A program made the position numbers and the translations under genes. From contig JAGQHN010000052.1 in NCBI GenBank assembly GCA_020431825.1, positions 1 to 33,283 of the forward strand: 33,283 nucleotides of DNA, read 5' to 3'. Origin of the DNA: Trueperaceae bacterium. Lineage in GTDB: Bacteria; Deinococcota; Deinococci; Deinococcales; Trueperaceae. The notes beneath the pieces are model-generated. The model searched no databases. It was not told where the DNA came from and was given only the letters and a program-made list of their open reading frames with translations. Below are positions 9,074 to 17,668 of this stretch, piece after piece (the stretch's first letter is position 1; the number at the start of each line of letters is the position of its first letter).

Positions 9074-9973
9074 GTGAAGCATTTCGTTATAGCCTTAATT
9101 TTCCTGTTTAGTCTGGGCTCTGCTCAAGAGGTCCTAAGTCTTAGTGATCAGGGACTCGAGCGCCATTACATTTTAAGGGTGCCTGAAACCATTTCACCAG
9201 AACAGCCTCTCCCCCTTGTTATCTTGCTGCATGGTCGCGGCGGCAACGGCGCAAGCATGGAGCGCATCACAAAATTTACCGATTTGCTTACGACTCATTC
9301 CTTTATCGCTGTTTACCCTGATGGCATTGACGGTCAGTGGAACTATGTCAGGGGCATTCCAGGCTACCCCGAATCGGTTGATGATAGTCAGTTTTTGCTG
9401 CATCTGATTGACCATATAGCCGAAAGCTATCCGGTTGACCGTAAGCGGCTTTATGTAACAGGTTTTTCAAATGGCGGCTTTATGACGCAGCGTCTTGCCT
9501 GCGAGGTACCGGACGTTTTTGCAGCTTTCGCCAGCGTGGGTGCGGCTGGCTTTGGCGGCATGCCAAGCATTTGTGAGCACGACACGGCTGTTTCCTTCTT
9601 GTTTATGCACGGCACCTTTGACGCTGTTGTTCCCTGGGATGGCTATAGCCGCACCAACTCGGCAGGGGTCGATGTACTTATCCTGGCAGATGTACCCAGA
9701 ACTTTTGCTTACTGGGCAAAACATAGCGGCTGTAGCAACGACACCGAAAAGGCAAGTTTCCCTCAAACTAACGAAGCCAGCAGCGTAACTACCTTAAAGG
9801 TGCTTGACTGTCCTGCTCGTACAGAAACCATTCTCTATATCGTAAGTGGAGGCGGTCACAACTGGCCCGGTCATCCTGGAATTATCCAGGATGAGGTTGC
9901 AGGCACGGTAAATACCGATATCAATGCCAGTGAGGAAATCTGGCAATTTTTCTCCCGTCATCAGCTAGACTAA
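9074..9973 (+). CDS. Secreted PHB-depolymerase/LpqC-like esterase
   Basis: From GTG 9074 the product is 299 aa and begins with a short signal peptide (KHFVIALIFLFSLGSAQE, probable cleavage after GSA). The alpha/beta-hydrolase core has the oxyanion-loop ILLHGRGGNG, nucleophile Ser132 in GFSNGGFM, an acidic residue in GTFDAVVPW and the catalytic His in GGGHNWPG. This combination is typical of the polyhydroxybutyrate depolymerase / feruloyl esterase (LpqC) family; the substrate cannot be told. A TTG start at 9065 would add three residues but lies inside the promoter. The gene ends 2 nt from the convergent Nudix stop. Confidence 0.88.
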   Translation: MKHFVIALIFLFSLGSAQEVLSLSDQGLERHYILRVPETISPEQPLPLVILLHGRGGNGASMERITKFTDLLTTHSFIAVYPDGIDGQWNYVRGIPGYPESVDDSQFLLHLIDHIAESYPVDRKRLYVTGFSNGGFMTQRLACEVPDVFAAFASVGAAGFGGMPSICEHDTAVSFLFMHGTFDAVVPWDGYSRTNSAGVDVLILADVPRTFAYWAKHSGCSNDTEKASFPQTNEASSVTTLKVLDCPARTETILYIVSGGGHNWPGHPGIIQDEVAGTVNTDINASEEIWQFFSRHQLD

Positions 9974-9975
9974 CG

Positions 9976-10467
9976 TTAGCGTTGCCCGGTACTTTGGGCC
10001 TGGTCAAAGGCCTCGAGCGTTTCCAAGATAAACTCTTTCTTAGCTTCAATCAGACTCTGCTGCTCCGGCCAGAACATCGTGGGCAAGGTTTCCAGATCAA
10101 ACCAGTGAGGTTCAACATGGCGCTCCGTTTCGGTAGGTTGCGGATTTATTTGTCTGGTTAAAAACAAATAATAGTGCGTCTTAATCCAGCGTGTTTTTGA
10201 AAAACTCAGGCGCTCGAGTACGCCCAAATCAGCCAGCAGCTCCAGATCACTAAAGCCAGCTTCTTCTTCAATTTCTCGTTGCGCAGCCTCGAGCAAACTT
10301 TCCCCCTTGTCCACCCCACCCTTTGGCAAAACATAGCCTGTATAGCCTTTATGCCTTGCCAGGGCAAGCAGAACCCGCTCATCCTCTCTACGAATAATAA
10401 CCCCACCACTACTGGTTCGCTTTTTTATACCTTCAGGTTTTTGATACCAGGACTCATCTATCAACAC
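9976..10467 (-). CDS. Nudix hydrolase
   Basis: The 163-aa protein contains a complete Nudix box at residues 50-72 (Gly50, Glu56, then REIEEEAGF from Arg64), preceded by SSGGVIIRRED and GYVLPKGG. The arrangement with LPKGG resembles diadenosine/diphosphoinositol polyphosphate hydrolases, so a house-cleaning role on nucleoside or inositol polyphosphates is plausible but unproven. The start is a GTG at 10467, supported by a leaderless-type -10 box TAAACT 6 nt upstream. The stop is 2 nt from the convergent esterase stop, with no terminator between. Confidence 0.92.
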   Translation of the reverse strand: MLIDESWYQKPEGIKKRTSSGGVIIRREDERVLLALARHKGYTGYVLPKGGVDKGESLLEAAQREIEEEAGFSDLELLADLGVLERLSFSKTRWIKTHYYLFLTRQINPQPTETERHVEPHWFDLETLPTMFWPEQQSLIEAKKEFILETLEAFDQAQSTGQR

Positions 10468-10473
10468 GGACGA

Positions 10474-10503
10474 AGTTTACATGGTAATGAGCCCTTTTGT
10501 CGA
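10474..10503 (-). promoter_or_regulatory. Leaderless promoter of the Nudix gene
   Basis: On the minus strand, TCGACA (10498-10503) and TAAACT (10474-10479) are 18 nt apart, and 6 nt separate TAAACT from the GTG start. There is no Shine-Dalgarno. Confidence 0.65.
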
Positions 10504-10602
10504 AAAAGATTTCGCATTTCTAGTTCCCAATCTCAGCTACTCTTCTATCTGATACCAGAAAACATTCAATCCTGAGTAGGTGCGAAAACAATAAGAGTGC
10601 AA

Positions 10603-11865
10603 TTAATTGGCTTTTTTAGCATCCTGAGGCGCTAAACTATCAAACCACATTCTTATCTCAGGGGTAGCTTTAAAAAGGGAGCCAAAATGATCATAGGGGC
10701 CCAATGATGTGGCCATGGCATTACCGCCCAGAGCCTGCATGTGCTGCACTGCATACTGACTTTCTCTTGGTGAAACGTCTACATCGTCATCGCCATAGTA
10801 GGCACGGAGCGGGGCAATCGGTGACCAGTCGTAAACGCCATTTTCTTCAAGTGCCCTCAGAAACCAGTGATCACCCCGCTCATCAAGTGCGACTAAGAAG
10901 CTAGTCTGAAACATCTCTCGAGGCACTTCAGGGAGCGCCTTCAAGATACTATCTGTTGCGTGTTCACCATCAAAAAGTTGAGGAATCTGACTGGCATAAG
11001 ACTCTTTGAGCAAAGTTTCAAGGGGCTGGTCATAAACTGTGCTGTATGCAAAGGCGAGAAAAGCAAGGTAAAAACTAGCCGTCTTGCCTGCTTTACCTTC
11101 AAAAGCAAACGGTACAGAAATATTTGCCAGATCAAAAGGTGCAGCGACCGTCGCCGTCCCAAGCACCTGGAAATGGGGATCGTCTTGCTGCTCAAGCGCA
11201 CGGTGTAAAGCTGACGTTGCCCAGCCTCCTTCCGAAAAACCGACCAGTAATTGTCCCGATGGCCAAGAGTATCCTTGATACCGGACAAAGCTACGAGCTG
11301 CCTTAAGTAAATCCAACGTGCTGCTAACTGAACTATCGGCATAAAAATAAGGTTGAACCTGCTCTGATATACCCAGACCCAAATAATCAGGGGCTAAAAA
11401 GATATACCCCCCACCAGCGATGAGCGACGACACAAAGACGCCGTCTCCGAAACTGGGTTTTGATGGGACATCTGCTCGTACTGCATTGGTACCATGCGAA
11501 TAAACCACCACCGCATCCCGAGAAGGGTTTGTAGGCAAGGCTAGTAAGCCTGAAGCATTAACAAGCTTGCCCTTGAAAGCTGTTCTATACTCGAGCCTAT
11601 ATAACCGCATGCCCGAACTGACTTCAATCTGAGCGGGCAAACCTCTGCCGCGAATTAGAAATGCCGTAAGAAGATGATAATAATACCCAAGCTGTGTTAC
11701 TGCGACCAAATCTCCTGCCTGATCTTGATCAGGATCGGTTAAAGAATCCAGAGCGATCTCACTATGCTTATTAGCTTGAAACCACAAAAAACTTGTAAAG
11801 CCTCCAACACCCAAGATCATGACCAAAAGTGTACTTACGAGCCATTTAACTGCTAAATGTTTCAT
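10603..11865 (-). CDS. Membrane-anchored alpha/beta hydrolase (secretory-lipase-like)
   Basis: A 420-aa protein with an N-terminal hydrophobic segment (about residues 8-29), either a signal peptide or an anchor. It then shows VVYSHGTNAV, FLAPDYLGLGIS, the nucleophile elbow GFSEGGWATSAL, and a late acidic YGDDDVDVSP and His in GPYDHFGS that fit the remaining triad residues. The layout resembles secretory lipase / tricorn-like lipases. The substrate is unknown. ATG 11865 is preceded by a purine-rich AGAGGG. It is transcribed toward the Nudix gene, with a 135-nt gap between them. Confidence 0.82.
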   Translation of the reverse strand: MKHLAVKWLVSTLLVMILGVGGFTSFLWFQANKHSEIALDSLTDPDQDQAGDLVAVTQLGYYYHLLTAFLIRGRGLPAQIEVSSGMRLYRLEYRTAFKGKLVNASGLLALPTNPSRDAVVVYSHGTNAVRADVPSKPSFGDGVFVSSLIAGGGYIFLAPDYLGLGISEQVQPYFYADSSVSSTLDLLKAARSFVRYQGYSWPSGQLLVGFSEGGWATSALHRALEQQDDPHFQVLGTATVAAPFDLANISVPFAFEGKAGKTASFYLAFLAFAYSTVYDQPLETLLKESYASQIPQLFDGEHATDSILKALPEVPREMFQTSFLVALDERGDHWFLRALEENGVYDWSPIAPLRAYYGDDDVDVSPRESQYAVQHMQALGGNAMATSLGPYDHFGSLFKATPEIRMWFDSLAPQDAKKAN

Positions 11866-12165
11866 CCTTGCCCTCTTTCACAGCCCCGCTGAACCCTATT
11901 TTGTAACCACAGTAGAGCAGCCTAGGCAAGGAATCTTCCACCGAAAGGTGGATTTTACAAATCTCCTATTATTCTGTCAGACAGTTACTAACCCTTAGCC
12001 TGAGTTAACTAGCTAGACTAAGCACAATGTATGGATGGGTACCGCATCCATCTTCGTTTACCGCCCTGGATTACATGCTGTTTTAAAAAGGTAGAAAGCA
12101 AAATATCCTGTCTACTAAGTGGTTTAGCTGACCGTCACATTATCATCACTTTGGCATACTAAGAC
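11866..12165. other. Divergent intergenic region with two hairpins and a possible leaderless mini-ORF
   Basis: This region separates the minus-strand hydrolase from the plus-strand rseP-like gene. A stem TCCACC-GAAA-GGTGGA (11937-11952) with a GNRA loop is followed by TTTT, like a small plus-strand terminator. A second stem ATGGATG/CATCCAT is at 12031-12051. A -10 motif TAGACT (12014-12019) lies 7 nt before an ATG at 12027 that opens a 19-codon frame ending in TAA. That frame could be a small peptide, or the promoter could simply feed rseP. Confidence 0.4.
12155..12160 (+). promoter_or_regulatory. Leaderless -10 box of the site-2 protease gene
   Basis: CATACT lies 5 nt before ATG 12166 and there is no Shine-Dalgarno. 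No good -35 is visible. Confidence 0.45.
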
Positions 12166-13266
12166 ATGGTAACTGCAATTGTTTTTATCCTTATTCTCAT
12201 GACGGCAGTGCTGGTTCATGAGTTAGCGCACTACTGGAATGCCAGGTCAGTTGGCCTGCCTGTCAGAGCTTTTAGTATTGGCATGGGGCCAGTTTTGTGG
12301 CGCAAGCAGTGGCGAGGTACAGAGTGGCGACTTGCCCTGTTACCCATCGGCGGCTATGTTGATATACCCGGCATGGCGCCTCAACAGGACGAGGAGGGCA
12401 ATCTTCAGCATCCGACAGACGGCTTTGCACAAAAGCGCTGGCATGAAAAAATCTGGGTTCTGGTTGGTGGCGTTATTGCCAACTATATTCTGGCAGTTAT
12501 TTTGCTTGCCACAGTCATAAGCTTAGACCCCAGTTACCGCAGCCTGACGTCAAACATTCCAACTGAGGTTTCTGGCGCGCGCATTGCTGGAGTCGTTTCT
12601 GGAATGCCCGCCGAAACGTTAGGTCTTAAAGCTGATGACAGCATTGTAAGCATCAATGGTATACCTGACCCTGATCCAAATGAGGTAACCCAAAGTATAC
12701 AAACAACGCAAGGCACCCTCGAGCTAAAGGTTGAACGTAACGGTGAAACTCTGGACTACAGTCTCCCATGGCCCCCTGCTGAGCTGACTGAAGGGGAAAA
12801 ACCTCTGCTGGGTATTCAGATAGCTCCTCTTGAAGTGAGTCTTCCACCTGAAACCAATTTCTTTGCGGCTTTAGGTGAAGCAGCCAGTTTTTCTGTACGC
12901 ATCATTCCAGAAGCTGTACGCGGCTTTGCCAGAGGTTTTGGTGCCATTGTCACGGGGCGCCAGTCGCAGGATGTCGCTGGCCCTGTGGGCATTGTTACGG
13001 CTGTGAATCAAGCAGCCCAAATAGGCATCATCCCTGTGTTAGCACTGGCCGCTCTGATTAATATTTCTCTGGCTATCTTTAATTTACTGCCCATTCCAGG
13101 GCTAGATGGCGGACGTATGTTATTAGCCACCATTACTGCCCTGAGGGGCAAACCCTTTAAACCCGGTCAGGAAGAGTTCATCCACTTTCTCGGGATTATG
13201 GCCGTACTTGCATTTATGGTGCTGGTAACGTTTAATGAACTCAGTGGACTTTTCTTCAAGGGTTAA
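12166..13266 (+). CDS. rseP: M50 site-2 intramembrane metalloprotease, RseP-like
   Basis: The 366-aa protein has the zinc motif HELAH at 18-22 in the first membrane segment, the YVDIPGM segment, a second membrane helix near 105-120, a PDZ domain around 125-220 (GVVSGMPAETLGLKADDSIVSING), and the C-terminal FNLLPIPGLDGGRML providing the third zinc ligand near 310. It is predicted to cut membrane-bound anti-sigma or signal peptides within the bilayer. It carries one PDZ domain where E. coli RseP has two, as is common outside Proteobacteria. It appears to lead a three-gene run and overlaps the next gene by 32 nt. Confidence 0.92.
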   Translation: MVTAIVFILILMTAVLVHELAHYWNARSVGLPVRAFSIGMGPVLWRKQWRGTEWRLALLPIGGYVDIPGMAPQQDEEGNLQHPTDGFAQKRWHEKIWVLVGGVIANYILAVILLATVISLDPSYRSLTSNIPTEVSGARIAGVVSGMPAETLGLKADDSIVSINGIPDPDPNEVTQSIQTTQGTLELKVERNGETLDYSLPWPPAELTEGEKPLLGIQIAPLEVSLPPETNFFAALGEAASFSVRIIPEAVRGFARGFGAIVTGRQSQDVAGPVGIVTAVNQAAQIGIIPVLALAALINISLAIFNLLPIPGLDGGRMLLATITALRGKPFKPGQEEFIHFLGIMAVLAFMVLVTFNELSGLFFKG

Positions 13267-13954
13267 AACCCGGCTTTTTCCAGAGGATGCCAGGCTCGAG
13301 GGCGACTGTGGCATTCTTATCCCTGCCTTTAATGAAGAAGCAACGCTGGCGCAAATTGTAAAGGTCGCTTTAGCGGCAGAGCTTGGGCCTGTTTTGGTGG
13401 TGGATGATGGTTCAGAGGACTCGAGTGCCAAGGTAGCTCAGACTGCTGGCGCAGCAGTGCTCAAGCTTGAACAAAACCTGGGTAAAGGTGGCGCTGTTTA
13501 TCTTGGGGCAGAAGCCCTAAAAACGCCCGTTATTGTTCTTATAGATGCTGATCTAATCGGCTTAAGTCCAAAACATATCAGTGATCTGGCAAACCCTGTT
13601 TTAAGCGGAGAAGTCAACATGACTCGAGGGGTTTTTAGTGGCGGGCGACTGGCAACAACGCTGGCACAAAATCTGGCGCCTTATCTCAATGGTCAACGGG
13701 GCATAGAAAGAGAAAAACTCCTTTCCGTTCCAGCAATCCAGGAGAGTCGCTACGGCATAGAGGTTCTCATAACGCAAGCTGCTAGAACACAAAAATGGCG
13801 TTGTCAAGACATCGAACTTAAAAATGTTTCTCAAATTATGAAAGAAGAAAAGCGGGGCTTCTGGCAGGGCTTTAAACACCGTCTACAGGGCTATGCAGAA
13901 ATCTTAAAATCTCTACTAAAACCTAAAGCTCACAACAAACAATCTCACAATTAG
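13235..13954 (+). CDS. Family 2 glycosyltransferase
   Basis: A 239-aa GT-A fold protein with ILIPAFNEEATL, VVDDGSEDSS (Asp57, Asp58), the NLGKGGAV segment and the metal-binding DAD at 104-106 in VLIDADLIGL. There is no membrane segment, and the C-terminus is Lys-rich. This compact form resembles cytosolic GT2 enzymes such as glucosyl-3-phosphoglycerate synthase-like proteins, but the donor and acceptor are unknown. The start at ATG 13235 overlaps the rseP-like gene by 32 nt; a GTG at 13244 is an alternative. Confidence 0.88.
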   Translation: MNSVDFSSRVKTRLFPEDARLEGDCGILIPAFNEEATLAQIVKVALAAELGPVLVVDDGSEDSSAKVAQTAGAAVLKLEQNLGKGGAVYLGAEALKTPVIVLIDADLIGLSPKHISDLANPVLSGEVNMTRGVFSGGRLATTLAQNLAPYLNGQRGIEREKLLSVPAIQESRYGIEVLITQAARTQKWRCQDIELKNVSQIMKEEKRGFWQGFKHRLQGYAEILKSLLKPKAHNKQSHN

Positions 13955-13991
13955 GTTGGCGATACGTCAACTTTAACCGACTCTGGCTTGT

Positions 13992-13997
13992 TAAACT
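13992..13997 (+). promoter_or_regulatory. Leaderless -10 box of the MBL-fold gene
   Basis: TAAACT lies 6 nt before ATG 14004, with no Shine-Dalgarno. The same TAAACT-6-nt-start arrangement is seen at the Nudix gene, argB and mqnD. Confidence 0.6.
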
Positions 13998-14003
13998 TTA
14001 GCT

Positions 14004-14636
14004 ATGGCCCTTTCTTTAGCGCGCTTTACGGTTGGTCCCTTACAGGAAAATGCTTATTTGCTCTTTGACGAAGCCTCCAAGGCTGCTGTCTATATTGACC
14101 CTGGTGACGAGGCACCCAGGCTCCTTCAGGCACTCAGCGATGGAGACTTAAAGCTCGAGGCTATCTGGCTAACCCATGCTCATTTTGATCATATTGGTGC
14201 CATCGAAGGCTTAAGCGAGCACTATAACGTTCCCATCTTTTTGCATGCCAGGGATAGAGAGCTTTACCACAATGCCTATAAAGCAGCCAAACTCTGGGAG
14301 ATACCCTTTACCCAGCCAACTGCCCCGACCTTAGATTTGGCAGACGATGGGCTCTTAACTCTGGCAGGTGTTGATGTACAGTGCCTGTTCACTCCTGGGC
14401 ACGCACCCGGGCATATGGCCTTTTATGTACCCAGTCAGGGCTTTGTGCTGGCAGGTGACACCCTGTTTCAAGGGTCAATTGGGCGCACCGATTTACCGGG
14501 AGGAAATCACGAACTGCTGCTCGAGAGCATTCACAGCAAATTACTTACCCTGCCAGATGATACGGTCGTTTACCCCGGACACGGTCCAGAAACCCGCATT
14601 GGGCTGGAAAAAGTTTACAATCCTTATTTGAGCTAA
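14004..14636 (+). CDS. Metallo-beta-lactamase-fold hydrolase, glyoxalase II-like
   Basis: The 210-aa protein has the binuclear metal motif THAHFDHIG (His58, His60, Asp62, His63), then FTPGHAPGHM, LAGDTLFQGSIGRTDLPGG and VYPGHGPET. This pattern is the YcbL/glyoxalase-II-like short class, likely a thioester hydrolase; the substrate is not certain. Its TAA stop overlaps the stop codon of the convergent sppA gene by 4 nt. Confidence 0.93.
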   Translation: MALSLARFTVGPLQENAYLLFDEASKAAVYIDPGDEAPRLLQALSDGDLKLEAIWLTHAHFDHIGAIEGLSEHYNVPIFLHARDRELYHNAYKAAKLWEIPFTQPTAPTLDLADDGLLTLAGVDVQCLFTPGHAPGHMAFYVPSQGFVLAGDTLFQGSIGRTDLPGGNHELLLESIHSKLLTLPDDTVVYPGHGPETRIGLEKVYNPYLS

Positions 14637-16291
14637 ACCCTTAAGCGCACTCCCCAAGGATGGATTAGCAGCAATCGTTCATTAAGCAAGGGATTAAAGC
14701 TATCTATAAAAGTTTCTAAACTATCCACTTGAGGCAGCTTATAGTTTTTAGGAACGGAGACATTGTAGACTCGAGCGTCTGGCGCAAGCTTTGCAACTTC
14801 CTTGGCAATGCTTATACCCTTAAAAATATCCCCCAGTTCATCAACCAGACCATGCTCCAAAGCTGCCTGTCCGGTCCATATACGGCCCCGGCCTAATTCA
14901 TTGACCCGTTCTTTGGTCAACTTGCGACCCTCAGCCACCCGGCTGATAAAACGGTCATAAACTTCGGCAATAGAGCGCTCGAGGTAAGCTCGTTCTTCGG
15001 GGTCAAGTGACTTGGCAGAGCTGTTCACCCTTGCAAAGCGACCTCGCTGAATAACATCAACATTAATGCCGTACTTGGCATTAAATTCTTCCAGAATAAG
15101 CTGAGTGCCAACCACGCCAATTGAACCCGTGAGGGTCGTTGGCGAAGCAAGTACTTTCTGGGCATGGGTCAGCACATAGTAGCCGCCACTTGCGGCATAC
15201 TGCCCCATCACCGCGATGATCGGTTTAAGCGGATTAATACGTGCAACCTCACGCCAGATCAGGTCACTGGCTAAAGCACTGCCCCCACCCGAATCTACAT
15301 AAAAAACTATGGCTTTGGTTGTATCATCCTCTTCAGCTGCGCGGAAGGCAGCGATCAGACTTTCCGAGCCCGCAAAGGTGCCCCCAATCAGCGGAAAAGG
15401 CACTGGAGAACGGCGTGACTTACCAGTCATAATGGCGCCCTCGAGGGTAATTACCCCAACCCTTCCTGCCGTCAGGCTTCGCCGATTGCTTTTCAGAAAA
15501 CGCTGAGCTTCCTCAACCAAAACATGTTTTTCGCCAATCAGTTCATCTTCATAGGCGACCCGGTCAATCATGCCCACTTCTCTGGCAACTTCGGCTGAAC
15601 TTATGCCCTTATTAATCCAGCCTTTTACCGTTTCCAATTCAACCTTTCGGGCTTTGGCAATTTCACTGTAAAGATGATCCTCGAAACCCTCGAGTAAAGC
15701 GCTTAGCTGCTCCCTGTCCGTTTCACTCATGTGACTACGCACCAGCGTGTCACCTGCAGTCTTATACTCTTTAATTGCAACTTTTTCAGCCTCAATGCCA
15801 AAACGGCCCAGCGCATCTTTAAGAAAACTTTGCTCTAGGGCAAAACCCAGAATCTGAAGCTCTGCCGATTCCGGTAAAACCAGCTCATCAGCAAGCGATG
15901 CCAGATAGTAGCTGGCCATCCCGAGTTGACTGGCATATACGATTACTTTTTTACCTGCAGCTTGTAGGCGCGCAAACTGCTTTCGCAAAATCTCAGCGCT
16001 TGTCAACCCAAGTTGCATAGCCTCAAAGCGAAAGATGACCTTTTCTATAAATGCGGCCTCAGCAATCTGGGTGATGCTATGCTCGAGCTGCTCTATACTG
16101 AGCGGCTTTGGCCCAAACTCTGGTGGAAACTCGGTCCATTTGCGCTTTTTCTCACGCATGGGCAAAGACCCTGAAAGCTCTATCAGGACAGCTTTTGGCT
16201 TATCTCTGGCCAAATCTGCCATAAAGTTAGAAGCACTTCTTAGCGTGTTTTGTAAGGCCAGCTTAATAATGACTGGATGAAAATCTGACAT
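14633..16291 (-). CDS. sppA: SppA-type (S49) peptidase
   Basis: The 552-aa protein has the two-domain layout of the long (67K-type) SppA. The N-terminal domain carries the general-base Lys177 in KEYKTAGDTLVR; the C-terminal domain carries the nucleophile Ser368 in GQYAASGGYYVL, after FYVDSGGGSALASD. SPTTLTGSIGVVG follows. The Ser/Lys dyad is therefore intact. The first 35 residues show no clear membrane anchor or signal peptide, unlike E. coli SppA, so it may be cytoplasmic or only peripherally attached. ATG 16291 is set by a leaderless -10 box (TAGACT, 5 nt upstream). The 3' end overlaps the convergent MBL gene. Confidence 0.93.
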   Translation of the reverse strand: MSDFHPVIIKLALQNTLRSASNFMADLARDKPKAVLIELSGSLPMREKKRKWTEFPPEFGPKPLSIEQLEHSITQIAEAAFIEKVIFRFEAMQLGLTSAEILRKQFARLQAAGKKVIVYASQLGMASYYLASLADELVLPESAELQILGFALEQSFLKDALGRFGIEAEKVAIKEYKTAGDTLVRSHMSETDREQLSALLEGFEDHLYSEIAKARKVELETVKGWINKGISSAEVAREVGMIDRVAYEDELIGEKHVLVEEAQRFLKSNRRSLTAGRVGVITLEGAIMTGKSRRSPVPFPLIGGTFAGSESLIAAFRAAEEDDTTKAIVFYVDSGGGSALASDLIWREVARINPLKPIIAVMGQYAASGGYYVLTHAQKVLASPTTLTGSIGVVGTQLILEEFNAKYGINVDVIQRGRFARVNSSAKSLDPEERAYLERSIAEVYDRFISRVAEGRKLTKERVNELGRGRIWTGQAALEHGLVDELGDIFKGISIAKEVAKLAPDARVYNVSVPKNYKLPQVDSLETFIDSFNPLLNERLLLIHPWGVRLRV

Positions 16292-16296
16292 GACCT

Positions 16297-16302
16297 AGTC
16301 TA
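16297..16302 (-). promoter_or_regulatory. Leaderless -10 box of sppA
   Basis: Minus-strand TAGACT lies 5 nt before the ATG at 16291; no Shine-Dalgarno. It is back to back with the promoter of the K+ channel gene. Confidence 0.6.
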
Positions 16303-16366
16303 CTGGTTAGCGTAAAACTTTAAGGTAAAGAGGATTTTTTAGGACGTGGCGCCTGAGTCGTCATCT

Positions 16367-16372
16367 TATAAT
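16367..16372 (+). promoter_or_regulatory. Leaderless promoter of the K+ channel gene, consensus -10
   Basis: A perfect TATAAT lies 6 nt before a GTG start codon at 16379. No Shine-Dalgarno and no clear -35 are present. Confidence 0.65.
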
Positions 16373-16378
16373 TAGTCT

Positions 16379-17428
16379 GTGCAATCCGAGGCACTGGCTA
16401 CTTTCTCGAGCTTTCTCAGACGGGTAAGCCTTCCTATTATTCTGTTTATTTCGGTGCTCATATTGGGCTCGAGTGCTTATTATCTTCTCTGGCGGCCTTA
16501 CGACGCCAGCTGGTCAGATGCCATTTACATGACCTTTATTACCGTGACCACCGTTGGCTACAGCGAAATTCACCCGGTTAATGAACTGGGCAGGGTAATC
16601 ACTGTTCTCATCGCCCTTACAGGCATAGGCAGTCTTTTCTATCTCTTTAGCGCAGTCATGGAATTTCTGGTTGTCAAGCAACTCAGTGATCCTTATGGAA
16701 GGCGAAAAATGCAAAAAACAGTAGAGCACTTAAGTCAGCACGTTATTCTGGCAGGCTTTGGCCGTATGGGTCAGCGCATTGCCGAAGAACTAAAACATGA
16801 AGGCAGTGCCTTTGTCATTATTGATAAAGACCAGCGCTCTCAGGAACTTTGCAATGAGCATGGCTATCTTCTGGTCGTTGGCGACGCCGAAGAAGACGAT
16901 ATTTTAGAACAGGCCGGTATAAAACGTGCCAGGGCCCTTATTGCTGCTATTGGCAACGATGCGGTTAACGCCTTTATTGTTATGAGCGCCAGGTCGCTCA
17001 ACCCTGATTTATACATTGTTGCCAAGGCCGATGAAGATGCTGCCATGCGCAAATTACAAAAGGCTGGTGCAAACAGGACCATTAACCCCTATGCCATTGC
17101 CGGACAACGACTGGTCAATATGGTCTTTCACCCTGCTGCTATTGACTTTATGAGCAAATCGCTCCGAGACCCTAAAAACAAGCTGCATATTAAAGAATTT
17201 CATGTTCCAGCAACCAGTCGTCTGGTCAACAAAAGCTTAAAAGAACTAGCGCTGCGCAGTCAGCTGGGCATCAATGTCATTGCCATCATTCGTGACAATG
17301 AGAGCATCACCAATCCTTCCGCCGAACTTATGATAGAGGCAGAAGATCACCTGATCATTCTGGCAAATCAAAACCAATTAGATAATTTGCACCACTTTTC
17401 AAGAGCAAATGACAAAACGATCTTATAA
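16379..17428 (+). CDS. Potassium channel with RCK (TrkA-N/TrkA-C) domains
   Basis: The 349-aa protein has two membrane helices (about 18-38 and 71-100) flanking a pore loop with the selectivity filter TVGY at 58-61. An RCK-N domain follows with the Rossmann motif GFGRMGQ (126-132), GDAEEDDIL and AADEDA-like ligand segments, then a TrkA-C domain near 265-340. This is the MthK/GsuK-like architecture: a ligand-gated K+ channel whose cytosolic ring binds nucleotide or Ca2+. The filter is followed by Ser-Glu instead of the common Gly-Asp. Start codon GTG is fixed by a consensus -10 box 6 nt upstream. Confidence 0.93.
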   Translation: MQSEALATFSSFLRRVSLPIILFISVLILGSSAYYLLWRPYDASWSDAIYMTFITVTTVGYSEIHPVNELGRVITVLIALTGIGSLFYLFSAVMEFLVVKQLSDPYGRRKMQKTVEHLSQHVILAGFGRMGQRIAEELKHEGSAFVIIDKDQRSQELCNEHGYLLVVGDAEEDDILEQAGIKRARALIAAIGNDAVNAFIVMSARSLNPDLYIVAKADEDAAMRKLQKAGANRTINPYAIAGQRLVNMVFHPAAIDFMSKSLRDPKNKLHIKEFHVPATSRLVNKSLKELALRSQLGINVIAIIRDNESITNPSAELMIEAEDHLIILANQNQLDNLHHFSRANDKTIL

Positions 17429-17632
17429 AAAAGGGGGGTGGTGTCATCATGACTGCTGCCACAGTTACAGAGACGTTGCATAGCTTTTTACCCCGTCTTC
17501 TTCTGCGCTCTGCCAAGATACAGGTATTCGCAGGTGGGCTACTAACCAGAAAGACAGGGTGCCAGATTATTTGGAGGCATTTGTGACTTTACCTCTACCG
17601 ACCGAAAATGGCCTTTAACCTATACGCAAATT

Positions 17633-17661
17633 CGGACACTGCCCTAAAAAAAGGGTAGACT
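17633..17661 (+). promoter_or_regulatory. Leaderless promoter of the TraB-family gene
   Basis: CGGACA (17633-17638) and TAGACT (17656-17661) are 17 nt apart, and 7 nt separate TAGACT from ATG 17669. No Shine-Dalgarno. Confidence 0.65.
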
Positions 17662-17668
17662 GCTGTTT

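Noticed and set aside
17449-17586. 45-codon open frame before the TraB-family gene
   Set aside because: No leaderless box at the right distance and the purine run GGGGGG is too far from the ATG; composition not protein-like.
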